A stretch of DNA of 64,000 bases from Phytophthora sp. 'mugwort' (taxonomy: Eukaryota > Oomycota > Peronosporomycetes > Peronosporales > Peronosporaceae). Where the stretch lies: positions 4,333,001-4,397,000 of the forward strand of contig JAUCEF010000013.1 of assembly GCA_033558025.1 (NCBI GenBank). The letters run 5' to 3'. Both the position numbers and the translations under genes were made by a program. The notes under the pieces are model-generated. The model saw only the letters and a program-made list of their open reading frames with translations, ran no database searches and was not told the DNA's origin. Below, piece after piece: positions 23,379-33,798 of this stretch; positions within the stretch are counted from its first letter, which is position 1; every line of letters begins with the position of its first letter.

Positions 23379-24011
23379 CTCTTATGCTCATTATGCTGCC
23401 AGTATCTCTTCGTTTTAGCCGCTGCGCTTTCTCTCAGACCTGCATGCTGCTCCCACCGGGACTCACGATCTACTGCAACCATGTCGCGCCGTTACTTGAC
23501 TGATGCATTGCCGCCACCAACGATCCCTATTATCGCCATGTTTTTTACTGTCGGCCGGCCACCACACCGATGCTCTATTCATTTCCTGTCATGGCAAACT
23601 GGTATCGCTACAAGAGGTCCACTGGCGTCTGATGTCGCTGGGCGAAGGCCAAAGCGTGTTAAACAGCATTCGCCATGATCGCCAGATTAGTCGGTGTAGC
23701 GGTTATTGTAGCCGACTCGAATTGGCTGTCTGGCGTATATCGAGGGACGTGGTAGGCTTCCTATTGGGCGCAGCAGCACGTACACGAGTCGTGTATGCGA
23801 CACTAGACTGTGCACGTAGCTGGAAAGCGTGAAATAGTTGAGTCGTTTCTGGAGCCGTCTGATGGCTCGGATGCGACTTTTGATGCGTGAATTGTACGGA
23901 AGGGTCGCGCGACGTACGGATGAAGAGTGTGGCGTGCTTATGGGCTGTGGCGATGCGTGGTGCTCGCATAATTTGTGTTTTATTTTCTGTGTGGGTATGC
24001 ACATAATATCC

Positions 24012-24084
24012 GGGGATGTAGCTCAAATGGTAGAGCGCTCACTTAGCATGCGAGAGGTACAGGGATCGATACCCTGCTTCTCCA
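24012..24084 (+). tRNA. tRNA-Ala(AGC) variant, unit 32
   Basis: G-to-A in the anticodon stem (CTCAC instead of CTCGC) leaves an A-C mismatch one pair from the loop. Anticodon AGC is unchanged. Confidence 0.88.
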
Positions 24085-24085
24085 G

Positions 24086-24157
24086 GCGTGTGTAGTATAG
24101 TGGTCAGTACCTCACCTTGTGGCGGTGAAATCCCTGGTTCGAATCCGGGCACGCGCA
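24086..24157 (+). tRNA. tRNA-His(GTG), unit 32
   Basis: Same as unit 1. Its spacer lost one GGCC and gained 8 bases (net +4, a 783-base unit); C-to-T at CATGATC; G at site b. Confidence 0.96.
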
Positions 24158-24794
24158 CTCTTATGCTCATTATGCTGCCAGTATCTCTTCGTTTTAGCCG
24201 CTGCGCTTTCTCTCAGACCTGCATGCTGCTCCCACCGGGACTCATGATCTACTGCAACCATGTCGCGCCGTTACTTGACTGATGCATTGCCGCCACCAAC
24301 GATCCCTATTATCGCCATGTTTTTTACTGTCGGCCACCACACCGATGCTCTATTCATTTTCCGGATGCCTGTCGTGGCAAACTGGTATCGCTACAAGAGG
24401 TCCACTGGCGTCTGATGTCGCTGGGCGAAGGCCAAAGCGTGTTGAACAGCATTCGCCATGATCGCCAGATTAGTCGGTGTAGCGGTTATTGTAGCCGACT
24501 CGAATTGGCTGTCTGGCGTATATCGAGGGACGTGGTAGGCTTCCTATTGGGCGCAGCAGCACGTACACGAGTCGTGTATGCGACACTAGACTGTGCACGT
24601 AGCTGGAAAGCGTGAAATAGTTGAGTCGTTTCTGGAGCCGTCTGATGGCTCGGATGCGACTTTTGATGCGTGAATTGTACGGAAGGGTCGCGCGACGTAC
24701 GGATGAAGAGTGTGGCGTGCTTATGGGCTGTGGCGATGCGTGGTGCTCGCATAATTTGTGTTTTATTTTCTGTGTGGGTATGCACATAATATCC

Positions 24795-24867
24795 GGGGAT
24801 GTAGCTCAAATGGTAGAGCGCTCACTTAGCATGCGAGAGGTACAGGGATCGATACCCTGCTTCTCCA
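24795..24867 (+). tRNA. tRNA-Ala(AGC) variant, unit 33
   Basis: Carries the same anticodon-stem G-to-A change as unit 32. Confidence 0.88.
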
Positions 24868-24868
24868 G

Positions 24869-24940
24869 GCGTGTGTAGTATAGTGGTCAGTACCTCACCT
24901 TGTGGCGGTGAAATCCCTGGTTCGAATCCGGGCACGCGCA
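24869..24940 (+). tRNA. tRNA-His(GTG), unit 33
   Basis: Same as unit 1. Spacer G-A-C-A-C with CATGATC and AGATTG changes; nearly matches unit 37. Confidence 0.96.
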
Positions 24941-25573
24941 CTCTTATGCTCATTATGCTGCCAGTATCTCTTCGTTTTAGCCGCTGCGCTTTCTCTCAGA
25001 CCTGCATGCTGCTCCCACCGGGACTCATGATCTACTGCAACCATGTCGCGCCGTTACTTGACTGATGCATTGCCGCCACCAACGATCCCTATTATCGCCA
25101 TGTTTTTTACTGTCGGCCGGCCACCACACCGATGCTCTATTCATTTCCTGTCATGGCAAACTGGTATCGCTACAAGAGGTCCACTGGCGTCTGATGTCGC
25201 TGGGCGAAGGCCAAAGCGTGTTAAACAGCATTCGCCATGATCGCCAGATTAGTCGGTGTAGCGGTTATTGTAGCCGACTCGAATTGGCTGTCTGGCGTAT
25301 ATCGAGGGACGTGGTAGGCTTCCTATTGGGCGCAGCAGCACGTACACGAGTCGTGTATGCGACACTAGATTGTGCACGTAGCTGGAAAGCGTGAAATAGT
25401 TGAGTCGTTTCTGGAGCCGTCTGATGGCTCGGATGCGACTTTTGATGCGTGAATTGTACGGAAGGGTCGAGCGACGTACGGATGAAGAGTGTGGCGTGCT
25501 TATGGGCTGTGGCGATGCGTGGTGCTCGCATAATTTGTGTTTTATTTTCTGTGTGGGTATGCACATAATATCC

Positions 25574-25646
25574 GGGGATGTAGCTCAAATGGTAGAGCGC
25601 TCGCTTAGCATGCGAGAGGTACAGGGATCGATACCCTGCTTCTCCA
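25574..25646 (+). tRNA. tRNA-Ala(AGC), unit 34
   Basis: Same as the unit-1 copy; the stem change of units 32-33 is absent. Confidence 0.95.
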
Positions 25647-25647
25647 G

Positions 25648-25719
25648 GCGTGTGTAGTATAGTGGTCAGTACCTCACCTTGTGGCGGTGAAATCCCTGGT
25701 TCGAATCCGGGCACGCGCA
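25648..25719 (+). tRNA. tRNA-His(GTG), unit 34
   Basis: Same as unit 1. Spacer A-G-C-A-T, matching units 1, 9 and 36. Confidence 0.96.
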
Positions 25720-26352
25720 CTCTTATGCTCATTATGCTGCCAGTATCTCTTCGTTTTAGCCGCTGCGCTTTCTCTCAGACCTGCATGCTGCTCCCACCGG
25801 GACTCACGATCTACTGCAACCATGTCGCGCCGTTACTTGACTGATGCATTGCCGCCACCAACGATCCCTATTATCGCCATGTTTTTTACTGTCGGCCGGC
25901 CACCACACCGATGCTCTATTCATTTCCTGTCATGGCAAACTAGTATCGCTACAAGAGGTCCACTGGCGTCTGATGTCGCTGGGCGAAGGCCAAAGCGTGT
26001 TGAACAGCATTCGCCATGATCGCCAGATTAGTCGGTGTAGCGGTTATTGTAGCCGACTCGAATTGGCTGTCTGGCGTATATCGAGGGACGTGGTAGGCTT
26101 CCTATTGGGCGCAGCAGCACGTACACGAGTCGTGTATGCGACACTAGACTGTGCACGTAGCTGGAAAGCGTGAAATAGTTGAGTCGTTTCTGGAGCCGTC
26201 TGATGGCTCGGATGCGACTTTTGATGCGTGAATTGTACGGAAGGGTCGAGCGACGTATGGATGAAGAGTGTGGCGTGCTTATGGGCTGTGGCGATGCGTG
26301 GTGCTCGCATAATTTGTGTTTTATTTTCTGTGTGGGTATGCACATAATATCC

Positions 26353-26425
26353 GGGGATGTAGCTCAAATGGTAGAGCGCTCGCTTAGCATGCGAGAGGTA
26401 CAGGGATCGATACCCTGCTTCTCCA
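26353..26425 (+). tRNA. tRNA-Ala(AGC), unit 35
   Basis: Same as the unit-1 copy. Confidence 0.95.
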
Positions 26426-26426
26426 G

Positions 26427-26498
26427 GCGTGTGTAGTATAGTGGTCAGTACCTCACCTTGTGGCGGTGAAATCCCTGGTTCGAATCCGGGCACGCGCA
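26427..26498 (+). tRNA. tRNA-His(GTG), unit 35
   Basis: Same as unit 1. Spacer has the 8-base insertion of unit 32 without its GGCC loss (a 787-base unit), plus TTTTGG and CATGATC changes. Confidence 0.96.
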
Positions 26499-27139
26499 CT
26501 CTTATGCTCATTATGCTGCCAGTATCTCTTCGTTTTGGCCGCTGCGCTTTCTCTCAGACCTGCATGCTGCTCCCACCGGGACTCATGATCTACTGCAACC
26601 ATGTCGCGCCGTTACTTGACTGATGCATTGCCGCCACCAACGATCCCTATTATCGCCATGTTTTTTACTGTCGGCCGGCCACCACACCGATGCTCTATTC
26701 ATTTTCCGGATGCCTGTCGTGGCAAACTGGTATCGCTACAAGAGGTCCACTGGCGTCTGATGTCGCTGGGCGAAGGCCAAAGCGTGTTGAACAGCATTCG
26801 CCATGATCGCCAGATTAGTCGGTGTAGCGGTTATTGTAGCCGACTCGAATTGGCTGTCTGGCGTATATCGAGGGACGTGGTAGGCTTCCTATTGGGCGCA
26901 GCAGCACGTACACGAGTCGTGTATGCGACACTAGACTGTGCACGTAGCTGGAAAGCGTGAAATAGTTGAGTCGTTTCTGGAGCCGTCTGATGGCTCGGAT
27001 GCGACTTTTGATGCGTGAATTGTACGGAAGGGTCGCGCGACGTACGGATGAAGAGTGTGGCGTGCTTATGGGCTGTGGCGATGCGTGGTGCTCGCATAAT
27101 TTGTGTTTTATTTTCTGTGTGGGTATGCACATAATATCC

Positions 27140-27212
27140 GGGGATGTAGCTCAAATGGTAGAGCGCTCGCTTAGCATGCGAGAGGTACAGGGATCGATAC
27201 CCTGCTTCTCCA
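27140..27212 (+). tRNA. tRNA-Ala(AGC), unit 36
   Basis: Same as the unit-1 copy. Confidence 0.95.
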
Positions 27213-27213
27213 G

Positions 27214-27285
27214 GCGTGTGTAGTATAGTGGTCAGTACCTCACCTTGTGGCGGTGAAATCCCTGGTTCGAATCCGGGCACGCGCA
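27214..27285 (+). tRNA. tRNA-His(GTG), unit 36
   Basis: Same as unit 1. Spacer A-G-C-A-T, matching unit 34. Confidence 0.96.
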
Positions 27286-27918
27286 CTCTTATGCTCATTA
27301 TGCTGCCAGTATCTCTTCGTTTTAGCCGCTGCGCTTTCTCTCAGACCTGCATGCTGCTCCCACCGGGACTCACGATCTACTGCAACCATGTCGCGCCGTT
27401 ACTTGACTGATGCATTGCCGCCACCAACGATCCCTATTATCGCCATGTTTTTTACTGTCGGCCGGCCACCACACCGATGCTCTATTCATTTCCTGTCATG
27501 GCAAACTAGTATCGCTACAAGAGGTCCACTGGCGTCTGATGTCGCTGGGCGAAGGCCAAAGCGTGTTGAACAGCATTCGCCATGATCGCCAGATTAGTCG
27601 GTGTAGCGGTTATTGTAGCCGACTCGAATTGGCTGTCTGGCGTATATCGAGGGACGTGGTAGGCTTCCTATTGGGCGCAGCAGCACGTACACGAGTCGTG
27701 TATGCGACACTAGACTGTGCACGTAGCTGGAAAGCGTGAAATAGTTGAGTCGTTTCTGGAGCCGTCTGATGGCTCGGATGCGACTTTTGATGCGTGAATT
27801 GTACGGAAGGGTCGAGCGACGTATGGATGAAGAGTGTGGCGTGCTTATGGGCTGTGGCGATGCGTGGTGCTCGCATAATTTGTGTTTTATTTTCTGTGTG
27901 GGTATGCACATAATATCC

Positions 27919-27991
27919 GGGGATGTAGCTCAAATGGTAGAGCGCTCGCTTAGCATGCGAGAGGTACAGGGATCGATACCCTGCTTCTCCA
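27919..27991 (+). tRNA. tRNA-Ala(AGC), unit 37
   Basis: Same as the unit-1 copy. Confidence 0.95.
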
Positions 27992-27992
27992 G

Positions 27993-28064
27993 GCGTGTGT
28001 AGTATAGTGGTCAGTACCTCACCTTGTGGCGGTGAAATCCCTGGTTCGAATCCGGGCACGCGCA
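27993..28064 (+). tRNA. tRNA-His(GTG), unit 37
   Basis: Same as unit 1. Spacer G-A-C-A-C with TTTTGG, CATGATC and AGATTG. Confidence 0.96.
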
Positions 28065-28697
28065 CTCTTATGCTCATTATGCTGCCAGTATCTCTTCGTT
28101 TTGGCCGCTGCGCTTTCTCTCAGACCTGCATGCTGCTCCCACCGGGACTCATGATCTACTGCAACCATGTCGCGCCGTTACTTGACTGATGCATTGCCGC
28201 CACCAACGATCCCTATTATCGCCATGTTTTTTACTGTCGGCCGGCCACCACACCGATGCTCTATTCATTTCCTGTCATGGCAAACTGGTATCGCTACAAG
28301 AGGTCCACTGGCGTCTGATGTCGCTGGGCGAAGGCCAAAGCGTGTTAAACAGCATTCGCCATGATCGCCAGATTAGTCGGTGTAGCGGTTATTGTAGCCG
28401 ACTCGAATTGGCTGTCTGGCGTATATCGAGGGACGTGGTAGGCTTCCTATTGGGCGCAGCAGCACGTACACGAGTCGTGTATGCGACACTAGATTGTGCA
28501 CGTAGCTGGAAAGCGTGAAATAGTTGAGTCGTTTCTGGAGCCGTCTGATGGCTCGGATGCGACTTTTGATGCGTGAATTGTACGGAAGGGTCGAGCGACG
28601 TACGGATGAAGAGTGTGGCGTGCTTATGGGCTGTGGCGATGCGTGGTGCTCGCATAATTTGTGTTTTATTTTCTGTGTGGGTATGCACATAATATCC

Positions 28698-28770
28698 GGG
28701 GATGTAGCTCAAATGGTAGAGCGCTCGCTTAGCATGCGAGAGGTACAGGGATCGATACCCTGCTTCTCCA
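28698..28770 (+). tRNA. tRNA-Ala(AGC), unit 38
   Basis: Same as the unit-1 copy. Confidence 0.95.
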
Positions 28771-28771
28771 G

Positions 28772-28843
28772 GCGTGTGTAGTATAGTGGTCAGTACCTCA
28801 CCTTGTGGCGGTGAAATCCCTGGTTCGAATCCGGGCACGCGCA
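28772..28843 (+). tRNA. tRNA-His(GTG), unit 38
   Basis: Same as unit 1. Spacer G-A-C-C-C with CATGATC; the 48-base deletion follows. Confidence 0.96.
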
Positions 28844-29470
28844 CTCTTATGCTCATTATGCTGCCAGTATCTCTTCGTTTTAGCCGCTGCGCTTTCTCTC
28901 AGACCTGCATGCTGCTCCCACCGGGACTCATGATCTACTGCAACCATGTCGCGCCGTTACTTGACTGATGCATTGCCGCCACCAACGATCCCTATTATCG
29001 CCATGTTTTTTACTGTCGGCCGGCCACCACACCGATGCTCTATTCATTTCCTGTCATGGCAAACTGGTATCGCTACAAGAGGTCCACTGGCGTCTGATGT
29101 CGCTGGGCGAAGGCCAAAGCGTGTTAAACAGCATTCGCCATGATCGCCAGATTAGTCGGTGTAGCGGTTATTGTAGCCGACTCGAATTGGCTGTCTGGCG
29201 TATATCGAGGGACGTGGTAGGCTTCCTATTGGGCGCAGCAGCACGTACACGAGTCGTGTATGCGACACTAGACTGTGCACGTAGCTGGAAAGCGTGAAAT
29301 AGTTGAGTCGTTTCTGGAGCCGTCTGATGGCTCGGATGCGACTTTTGATGCGTGAATTGTACGGAAGGGTCGCGCGACGTACGGATGAAGAGTGTGGCGT
29401 GCTTATGGGCTGTGGCGATGCGTGGTGCTCGCATAATTTGTGTTTTATTTTCTGTGTGGGTATGCACATA

Positions 29471-29501
29471 GAGGTACAGGGATCGATACCCTGCTTCTCC
29501 A
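29471..29501 (+). pseudogene. Truncated tRNA-Ala, unit 39
   Basis: The last 31 bases only, with the same breakpoints as the other three truncated copies. Confidence 0.93.
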
Positions 29502-29502
29502 G

Positions 29503-29574
29503 GCGTGTGTAGTATAGTGGTCAGTACCTCACCTTGTGGCGGTGAAATCCCTGGTTCGAATCCGGGCACGCGCA
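29503..29574 (+). tRNA. tRNA-His(GTG), unit 39
   Basis: Intact. Spacer G-A-C-A-C. Confidence 0.96.
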
Positions 29575-30207
29575 CTCTTATGCTCATTATGCTGCCAGTA
29601 TCTCTTCGTTTTAGCCGCTGCGCTTTCTCTCAGACCTGCATGCTGCTCCCACCGGGACTCACGATCTACTGCAACCATGTCGCGCCGTTACTTGACTGAT
29701 GCATTGCCGCCACCAACGATCCCTATTATCGCCATGTTTTTTACTGTCGGCCGGCCACCACACCGATGCTCTATTCATTTCCTGTCATGGCAAACTGGTA
29801 TCGCTACAAGAGGTCCACTGGCGTCTGATGTCGCTGGGCGAAGGCCAAAGCGTGTTAAACAGCATTCGCCATGATCGCCAGATTAGTCGGTGTAGCGGTT
29901 ATTGTAGCCGACTCGAATTGGCTGTCTGGCGTATATCGAGGGACGTGGTAGGCTTCCTATTGGGCGCAGCAGCACGTACACGAGTCGTGTATGCGACACT
30001 AGACTGTGCACGTAGCTGGAAAGCGTGAAATAGTTGAGTCGTTTCTGGAGCCGTCTGATGGCTCGGATGCGACTTTTGATGCGTGAATTGTACGGAAGGG
30101 TCGAGCGACGTACGGATGAAGAGTGTGGCGTGCTTATGGGCTGTGGCGATGCGTGGTGCTCGCATAATTTGTGTTTTATTTTCTGTGTGGGTATGCACAT
30201 AATATCC

Positions 30208-30280
30208 GGGGATGTAGCTCAAATGGTAGAGCGCTCGCTTAGCATGCGAGAGGTACAGGGATCGATACCCTGCTTCTCCA
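30208..30280 (+). tRNA. tRNA-Ala(AGC), unit 40
   Basis: Same as the unit-1 copy; last tRNA-Ala of the array. Confidence 0.95.
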
Positions 30281-30281
30281 G

Positions 30282-30353
30282 GCGTGTGTAGTATAGTGGT
30301 CAGTACCTCACCTTGTGGCGGTGAAATCCCTGGTTCGAATCCGGGCACGCGCA
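30282..30353 (+). tRNA. tRNA-His(GTG), unit 40
   Basis: Last gene of the array. Its spacer carries TTTTGG, has one T fewer in the ATGTTTTT run, lacks one GGCC and stops at 30547, about 195 bases past the tRNA. Confidence 0.96.
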
Positions 30354-30547
30354 CTCTTATGCTCATTATGCTGCCAGTATCTCTTCGTTTTGGCCGCTGC
30401 GCTTTCTCTCAGACCTGCATGCTGCTCCCACCGGGACTCACGATCTACTGCAACCATGTCGCGCCGTTACTTGACTGATGCATTGCCGCCACCAACGATC
30501 CCTATTATCGCCATGTTTTTACTGTCGGCCACCACACCGATGCTCTA

Positions 30548-31545
30548 AAGATGGTTTTGTACGAGTTCGGAATGGTCAAAACTATTTAAGAAACGTCCAA
30601 AATCCACACGAAATCCAAAAATGTCTCAATCTACCGGAGAGAATACATTCGCAGCTAGATGATCAGGCTTGGACCTGAGCAGCAACAGCTCCAGACGCCG
30701 CCTGCCGCTGAGGACAGGACATGACGGTGCTCTGGTTCGAGAGCTGCGAATTCTTGTGCTGCGTGGGTGCCGTAACGTGTTAGCCTCAAGCCCAACACCA
30801 TCTTTCTGAACCATGCGCATGCTATGGCTCCCTAGCTTGTTTTTTTTTTTTTAAGAAGATTGAGTTAAGCCCGGGCCTCTATACGAAGCCGTGACGCTGC
30901 GCCAGGCGGCGCCACACTTCGTGCGCGTTATCCACACAGATGCAGGGACCTCGTACTCGTGGCTAGCGACACGACGGAGGTGACCGCCTCAACGCCGAGC
31001 CAGAGGTGACCGAAAGGCGCTTGTTCCGGGGCATGAAGAGCGTGGGGCAGCTGGTGAAGTTGCTATTGGCAGACCAGCAGGCAATGGCGGGCTGTTAATA
31101 GCACGGTCTGATGTCATGGTGGTCTGATGTCATGGTGATGACCTCGATTCGTCGAATGCGACCCGGTGGCAGCGGTCGGGGTCAGACGTTTACTCGACAC
31201 GAAGATCTTGCCGTTTTCGAGGTGATGTACGGAGTTTTAGACAGTTTTAGACACTTCGAAACCGTTTAAAACTTTTAGAACGTTTACGATGTTCTTTACT
31301 CGTCCAATGCAAAACCATCCCTACATACCCCCTCAATTTACTAAAAATGTTTGCTCGCGCTTTTTTTATGACACCGCCTTAAGTTGCAAATTAGGAGATG
31401 TAGTTGCCGAAAAGGGGATCTCCATACAAAGTCCGAATCATCCTTTTAGACTTGGACCTTGTATGACCTTTAAACTCGCCGAGAGCCTTCCAAAAAAGAA
31501 GGCGCAAACCAGCAGGAAGGCGGCAGCGACCAAGGAGGAGCGGTC
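30548..31545. other. Array edge and CK2 upstream region
   Basis: About 1 kb without a gene I can support. It holds a T13 run at 30840-30852. A short open stretch near 31010-31095 reads like a coding fragment (VTERRLFRGMKSVGQLVKLL) that ends in two stops and is unassigned. The last 300 bases are AT-richer and probably include the promoter and 5' leader of the kinase gene. I see no clear TATA box. Confidence 0.5.
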
Positions 31546-32855
31546 ATGAGTCGCGCCCGCGTGTACTGCGACGTAAACGAAACGCGCCCGCGCGAGTACT
31601 GGGACTACGAGACGCTCAATGTGGCCTGGGGGTACGTTGCATCTCCCCTTCTCCTCCCATCAACCCCCCCTTCCTCCGAAATCTTTCGCTTGCATAGGGA
31701 AAAGGCGCTTGACCCTAGCGATTCCAGCGTTTTTTAGTCGCGGAAGGGGTCGCTCTGATTTATTCGTAGTGGAGACTTAAAGATCCTCCTACTCTGGCGT
31801 TGACATTATAGGGACCAGGACAACTACGAGGTGATCCGGAAGATCGGCCGCGGCAAGTACAGCGAGGTGTTCGAGGGCTATAATGTGGCCAACAACTCGC
31901 GCTGCGTCATTAAGATTCTGAAGCCTGTCAAGAAGAAAAAAATCAAGCGGTAAGCTCGTAGCTAGGAACTGGACGATCAGTGATCGAAAACTCACCGAGT
32001 CTTGTTCTTTTAATTCTATTTACTATCTATAGTGAGATCAAGATCCTGCAGAACTTGTCGGGTGGTGTAAACATTGTCCAGCTGCTAGATGTGGTGCGGG
32101 ACCCGCAGTCGAAGACGCCCAGTCTCGTAACTGAGTACGTGAACAACACGGACTTCAAGACGCTGTACCCGACGCTGAGTGACTTCGACATCCGCTATTA
32201 TCTGTTCGAGCTTCTGAAGGCCCTGGACTACTGCCACTCGAACGGTATCATGCATCGCGATGTCAAGCCGCACAACGTTATGATTGACCACGAGAAGCGC
32301 CAGCTGCGTCTGATCGATTGGGGGCTCGCCGAGTTCTACCACCCGGGCCGCGAGTACAATGTGCGCGTAGCTAGTCGCTACTTCAAGGGACCTGAGCTGC
32401 TGGTGGACATGCAGGAGTACGATTACTCGCTGGACATGTGGAGTCTGGGCTGCATGTTCGCAGCCATGATCTTCCGCAAGGAGCCGTTTTTCCACGGTCA
32501 CGACAATTGCGACCAGCTCGTAAAGATCGCCAAGGTGAAGGGTACGGACGAGCTGTTCGACTACCTGACGACGTACGACCTGGAATTGGACCCGCAATAC
32601 GACGGAATCCTGGGCACGCACACGAAGAAGCCGTGGGAGAAGTTTATCACACAAGAGAACAAGCACTTGGTATCCCCCGAGGCAATTGACTTCCTGGACG
32701 GTCTGCTGCGTTACGACCACCAGGAGCGGCTAACAGCGAAGGAGGCCATGCAGCATGCGTACTTCCAGCCTGTGCGCGATGCAGCCGAGCAGAAGCTGCG
32801 TGGTGGCGCGCATCACACCGACGAGATCACCAGCGTATCCGACTCGAGTGCGTAG
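31546..32855 (+). CDS. CK2A: Casein kinase 2 catalytic subunit alpha
   Basis: Three exons: 31546-31631, 31812-31949 and 32033-32855. The introns (180 and 83 bases) start GTACGT and GTAAGC and end TATAG; joined frame 348 residues. CK2 alpha is a constitutively active, acidophilic Ser/Thr kinase that forms a holoenzyme with the beta subunit in nucleus and cytoplasm. Seen in the translation: the SRARVY and RPREYWDYE start of the family, glycine loop GRGKYSEVF (about 41-49), catalytic Lys63, the basic [10 protein letters not shown] cluster (66-75), HRDVKPHN (149-156), the DWG variant of the DFG motif (170-172) and [12 protein letters not shown]. The ATG at 31546 fits the family start; the upstream frame has no better Met. 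The C-terminal tail is short. It lies 1 kb from the tRNA array and converges on the RIIAD1-like gene. Confidence 0.96.
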
Positions 32856-33283
32856 GTGGGTGGCGAAGGCCACATACCCTCGTCTCGAGAATTGGAGGAA
32901 CTTGAGCTAGAACAGACGCCAGCGCTGCTATGGAGGAGGCAATGAATGCATTTCGAACAATTGGTGATAGTACCGAGCCATTGATCTACTTTGCAAAATG
33001 CTGCCGCCAACAAAGCAGCGTGATGGGAGGCGGGGCGAGCGGGGCCTAGATAACAGAGCGAGAACACAATACAAGGACATGCCACGCCCAGTATCAAAAG
33101 CCCGAAGGGAAACCTGCGCGGACGACGACAATTGGTGAGGCAGGATGGATACGTTCGCCTTCTTTGAATTTTGATGGCGTGATAGGAGGCGTTATCTGAG
33201 TGCGGTGTAACGTGTAAACGAAACTTTAACATCTCCATGCATGACTTGTTCATAGTGGCGTTTGTGCCAAACCTGTTCATTCA
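32856..33283. other. Convergent intergenic region
   Basis: 428 bases between the kinase stop and the stop of the opposing RIIAD1-like gene. Presumably the two 3' UTRs. I see no gene or repeat. Confidence 0.4.
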
Positions 33284-33608
33284 TTATTCCTTGGCGTCTA
33301 GATCTTGACGAATGGCCGAGCTGTCCCTCGAGAAGAACTGACATGCGTACGTGCTGGGGTTGGCAGGTCGATTGCGAAGAATGCCGCGCACCAGAGCGCG
33401 TATGAGCTTGGCTACGTCTGGGTGGTCTCGCAGATACTGCTCGTTGTCCATGCGGATCATGACCTGCACCGCCAGACACAAGAGGAACTGAGCTCCAAGG
33501 GACACTAATTCTGTGGAGATATTAGCGTTCAACCTTCGCCTCATTGAGCGCAGACAGTTGCTGCGGCGTCAACACCTGCATTTTCCCCACGGGTGCCACA
33601 GCCTCCAT
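33284..33608 (-). CDS. RIIAD1: RIIAD1-like RIIa dimerisation/docking protein
   Basis: Two exons on the minus strand: 33608-33534 (25 codons) and 33463-33284, with a 70-base intron (GTTGAA...GTGCAG). The 84-residue product starts MEAVAPVGKMQVLTPQQLSA and continues NEAK/VMIRMDNEQYLRDHPDV, then LIRALVRGILRNRP and ACQFFSRDS. The order and spacing match the small RIIAD1 family: an NEKYLRTH-type entry, a helix, RPDN, then YF. RIIa domains form dimeric docking surfaces for amphipathic helices, and the family is linked to cilia and flagella; a role in the zoospore flagellum is inference. The donor is not a strong consensus, but splicing restores frame and family similarity exactly. Only 190 bases separate its start from the divergent PPR gene, so a shared promoter is likely. 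Confidence 0.78.
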
Positions 33609-33798
33609 GCGCGTAGCTCTTGCGTCGTTTCGATGCAAGTTAGAGTATGTGGCGCACACCAAGTGACCCTTACTCAGTTTAAGTGAAAAATCGGACTACT
33701 GCCCACCGCTCACTCGCTTCGACGGGAGGGCAGCAAAGCGCAAAGAGCATCGCCCGCCAGACCCACTGCGTCTTCGTATCCGTCCCTCTAGTTGAATC
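33609..33798. promoter_or_regulatory. Putative bidirectional promoter
   Basis: 190 bases between divergent start codons (RIIAD1-like gene on minus, PPR gene on plus). Inferred from geometry only; I recognise no specific core element. Confidence 0.4.

Larger units (their letters stand above)
1..30547 (+). repeat. Tandem array of 40 tRNA-Ala/tRNA-His units
   Basis: Forty head-to-tail units. The spacing between successive tRNA-His genes is 779 bases in 33 of 39 intervals, 731 in four (a 48-base deletion), 783 in one and 787 in one. Each unit is tRNA-Ala(AGC), one G, tRNA-His(GTG), then a spacer of about 630 bases. The array is already running at base 1 and stops inside the spacer of unit 40. 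Units are nearly identical. I scored variable spacer sites using unit-1 coordinates: a=375 (A/G), b=435 (G/A), c=557 (C/T), d=682 (A/C), e=691 (T/C), f=769-776 (GCAC, GCTC or an upstream G-to-A). Marker strings in the tRNA-His entries list a-b-c-d-e. I recognise no coding gene or other RNA in the spacer; a short hairpin (AGTCGG/CCGACT) flanks about base 480. Long open frames recur in every unit only because the DNA recurs. Confidence 0.98.

Noticed and set aside
1..30547. CRISPR array or rDNA-like repeat
   Set aside because: The repeat unit is 779 bases with no short repeat/variable spacer pattern, and no rRNA sequence is present; tRNA folds explain the conserved core.
83..30548. Repeated open frames of 64-155 codons in every array unit, both strands
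   Set aside because: They overlap the tRNA genes (the RVRVPGFEPGIS string is antisense tRNA-His), many begin at non-ATG codons, and frames recur only because the unit does. The 48-base deletion fuses frames without constraint.
31289..31549. 86-codon frame before the kinase gene
   Set aside because: It lies in a different frame and overlaps the kinase ATG; composition is that of an upstream leader. No similarity recognised.
32085..32720. 211-codon minus-strand frame within the kinase exon
   Set aside because: Antisense shadow of a GC-rich conserved coding exon.
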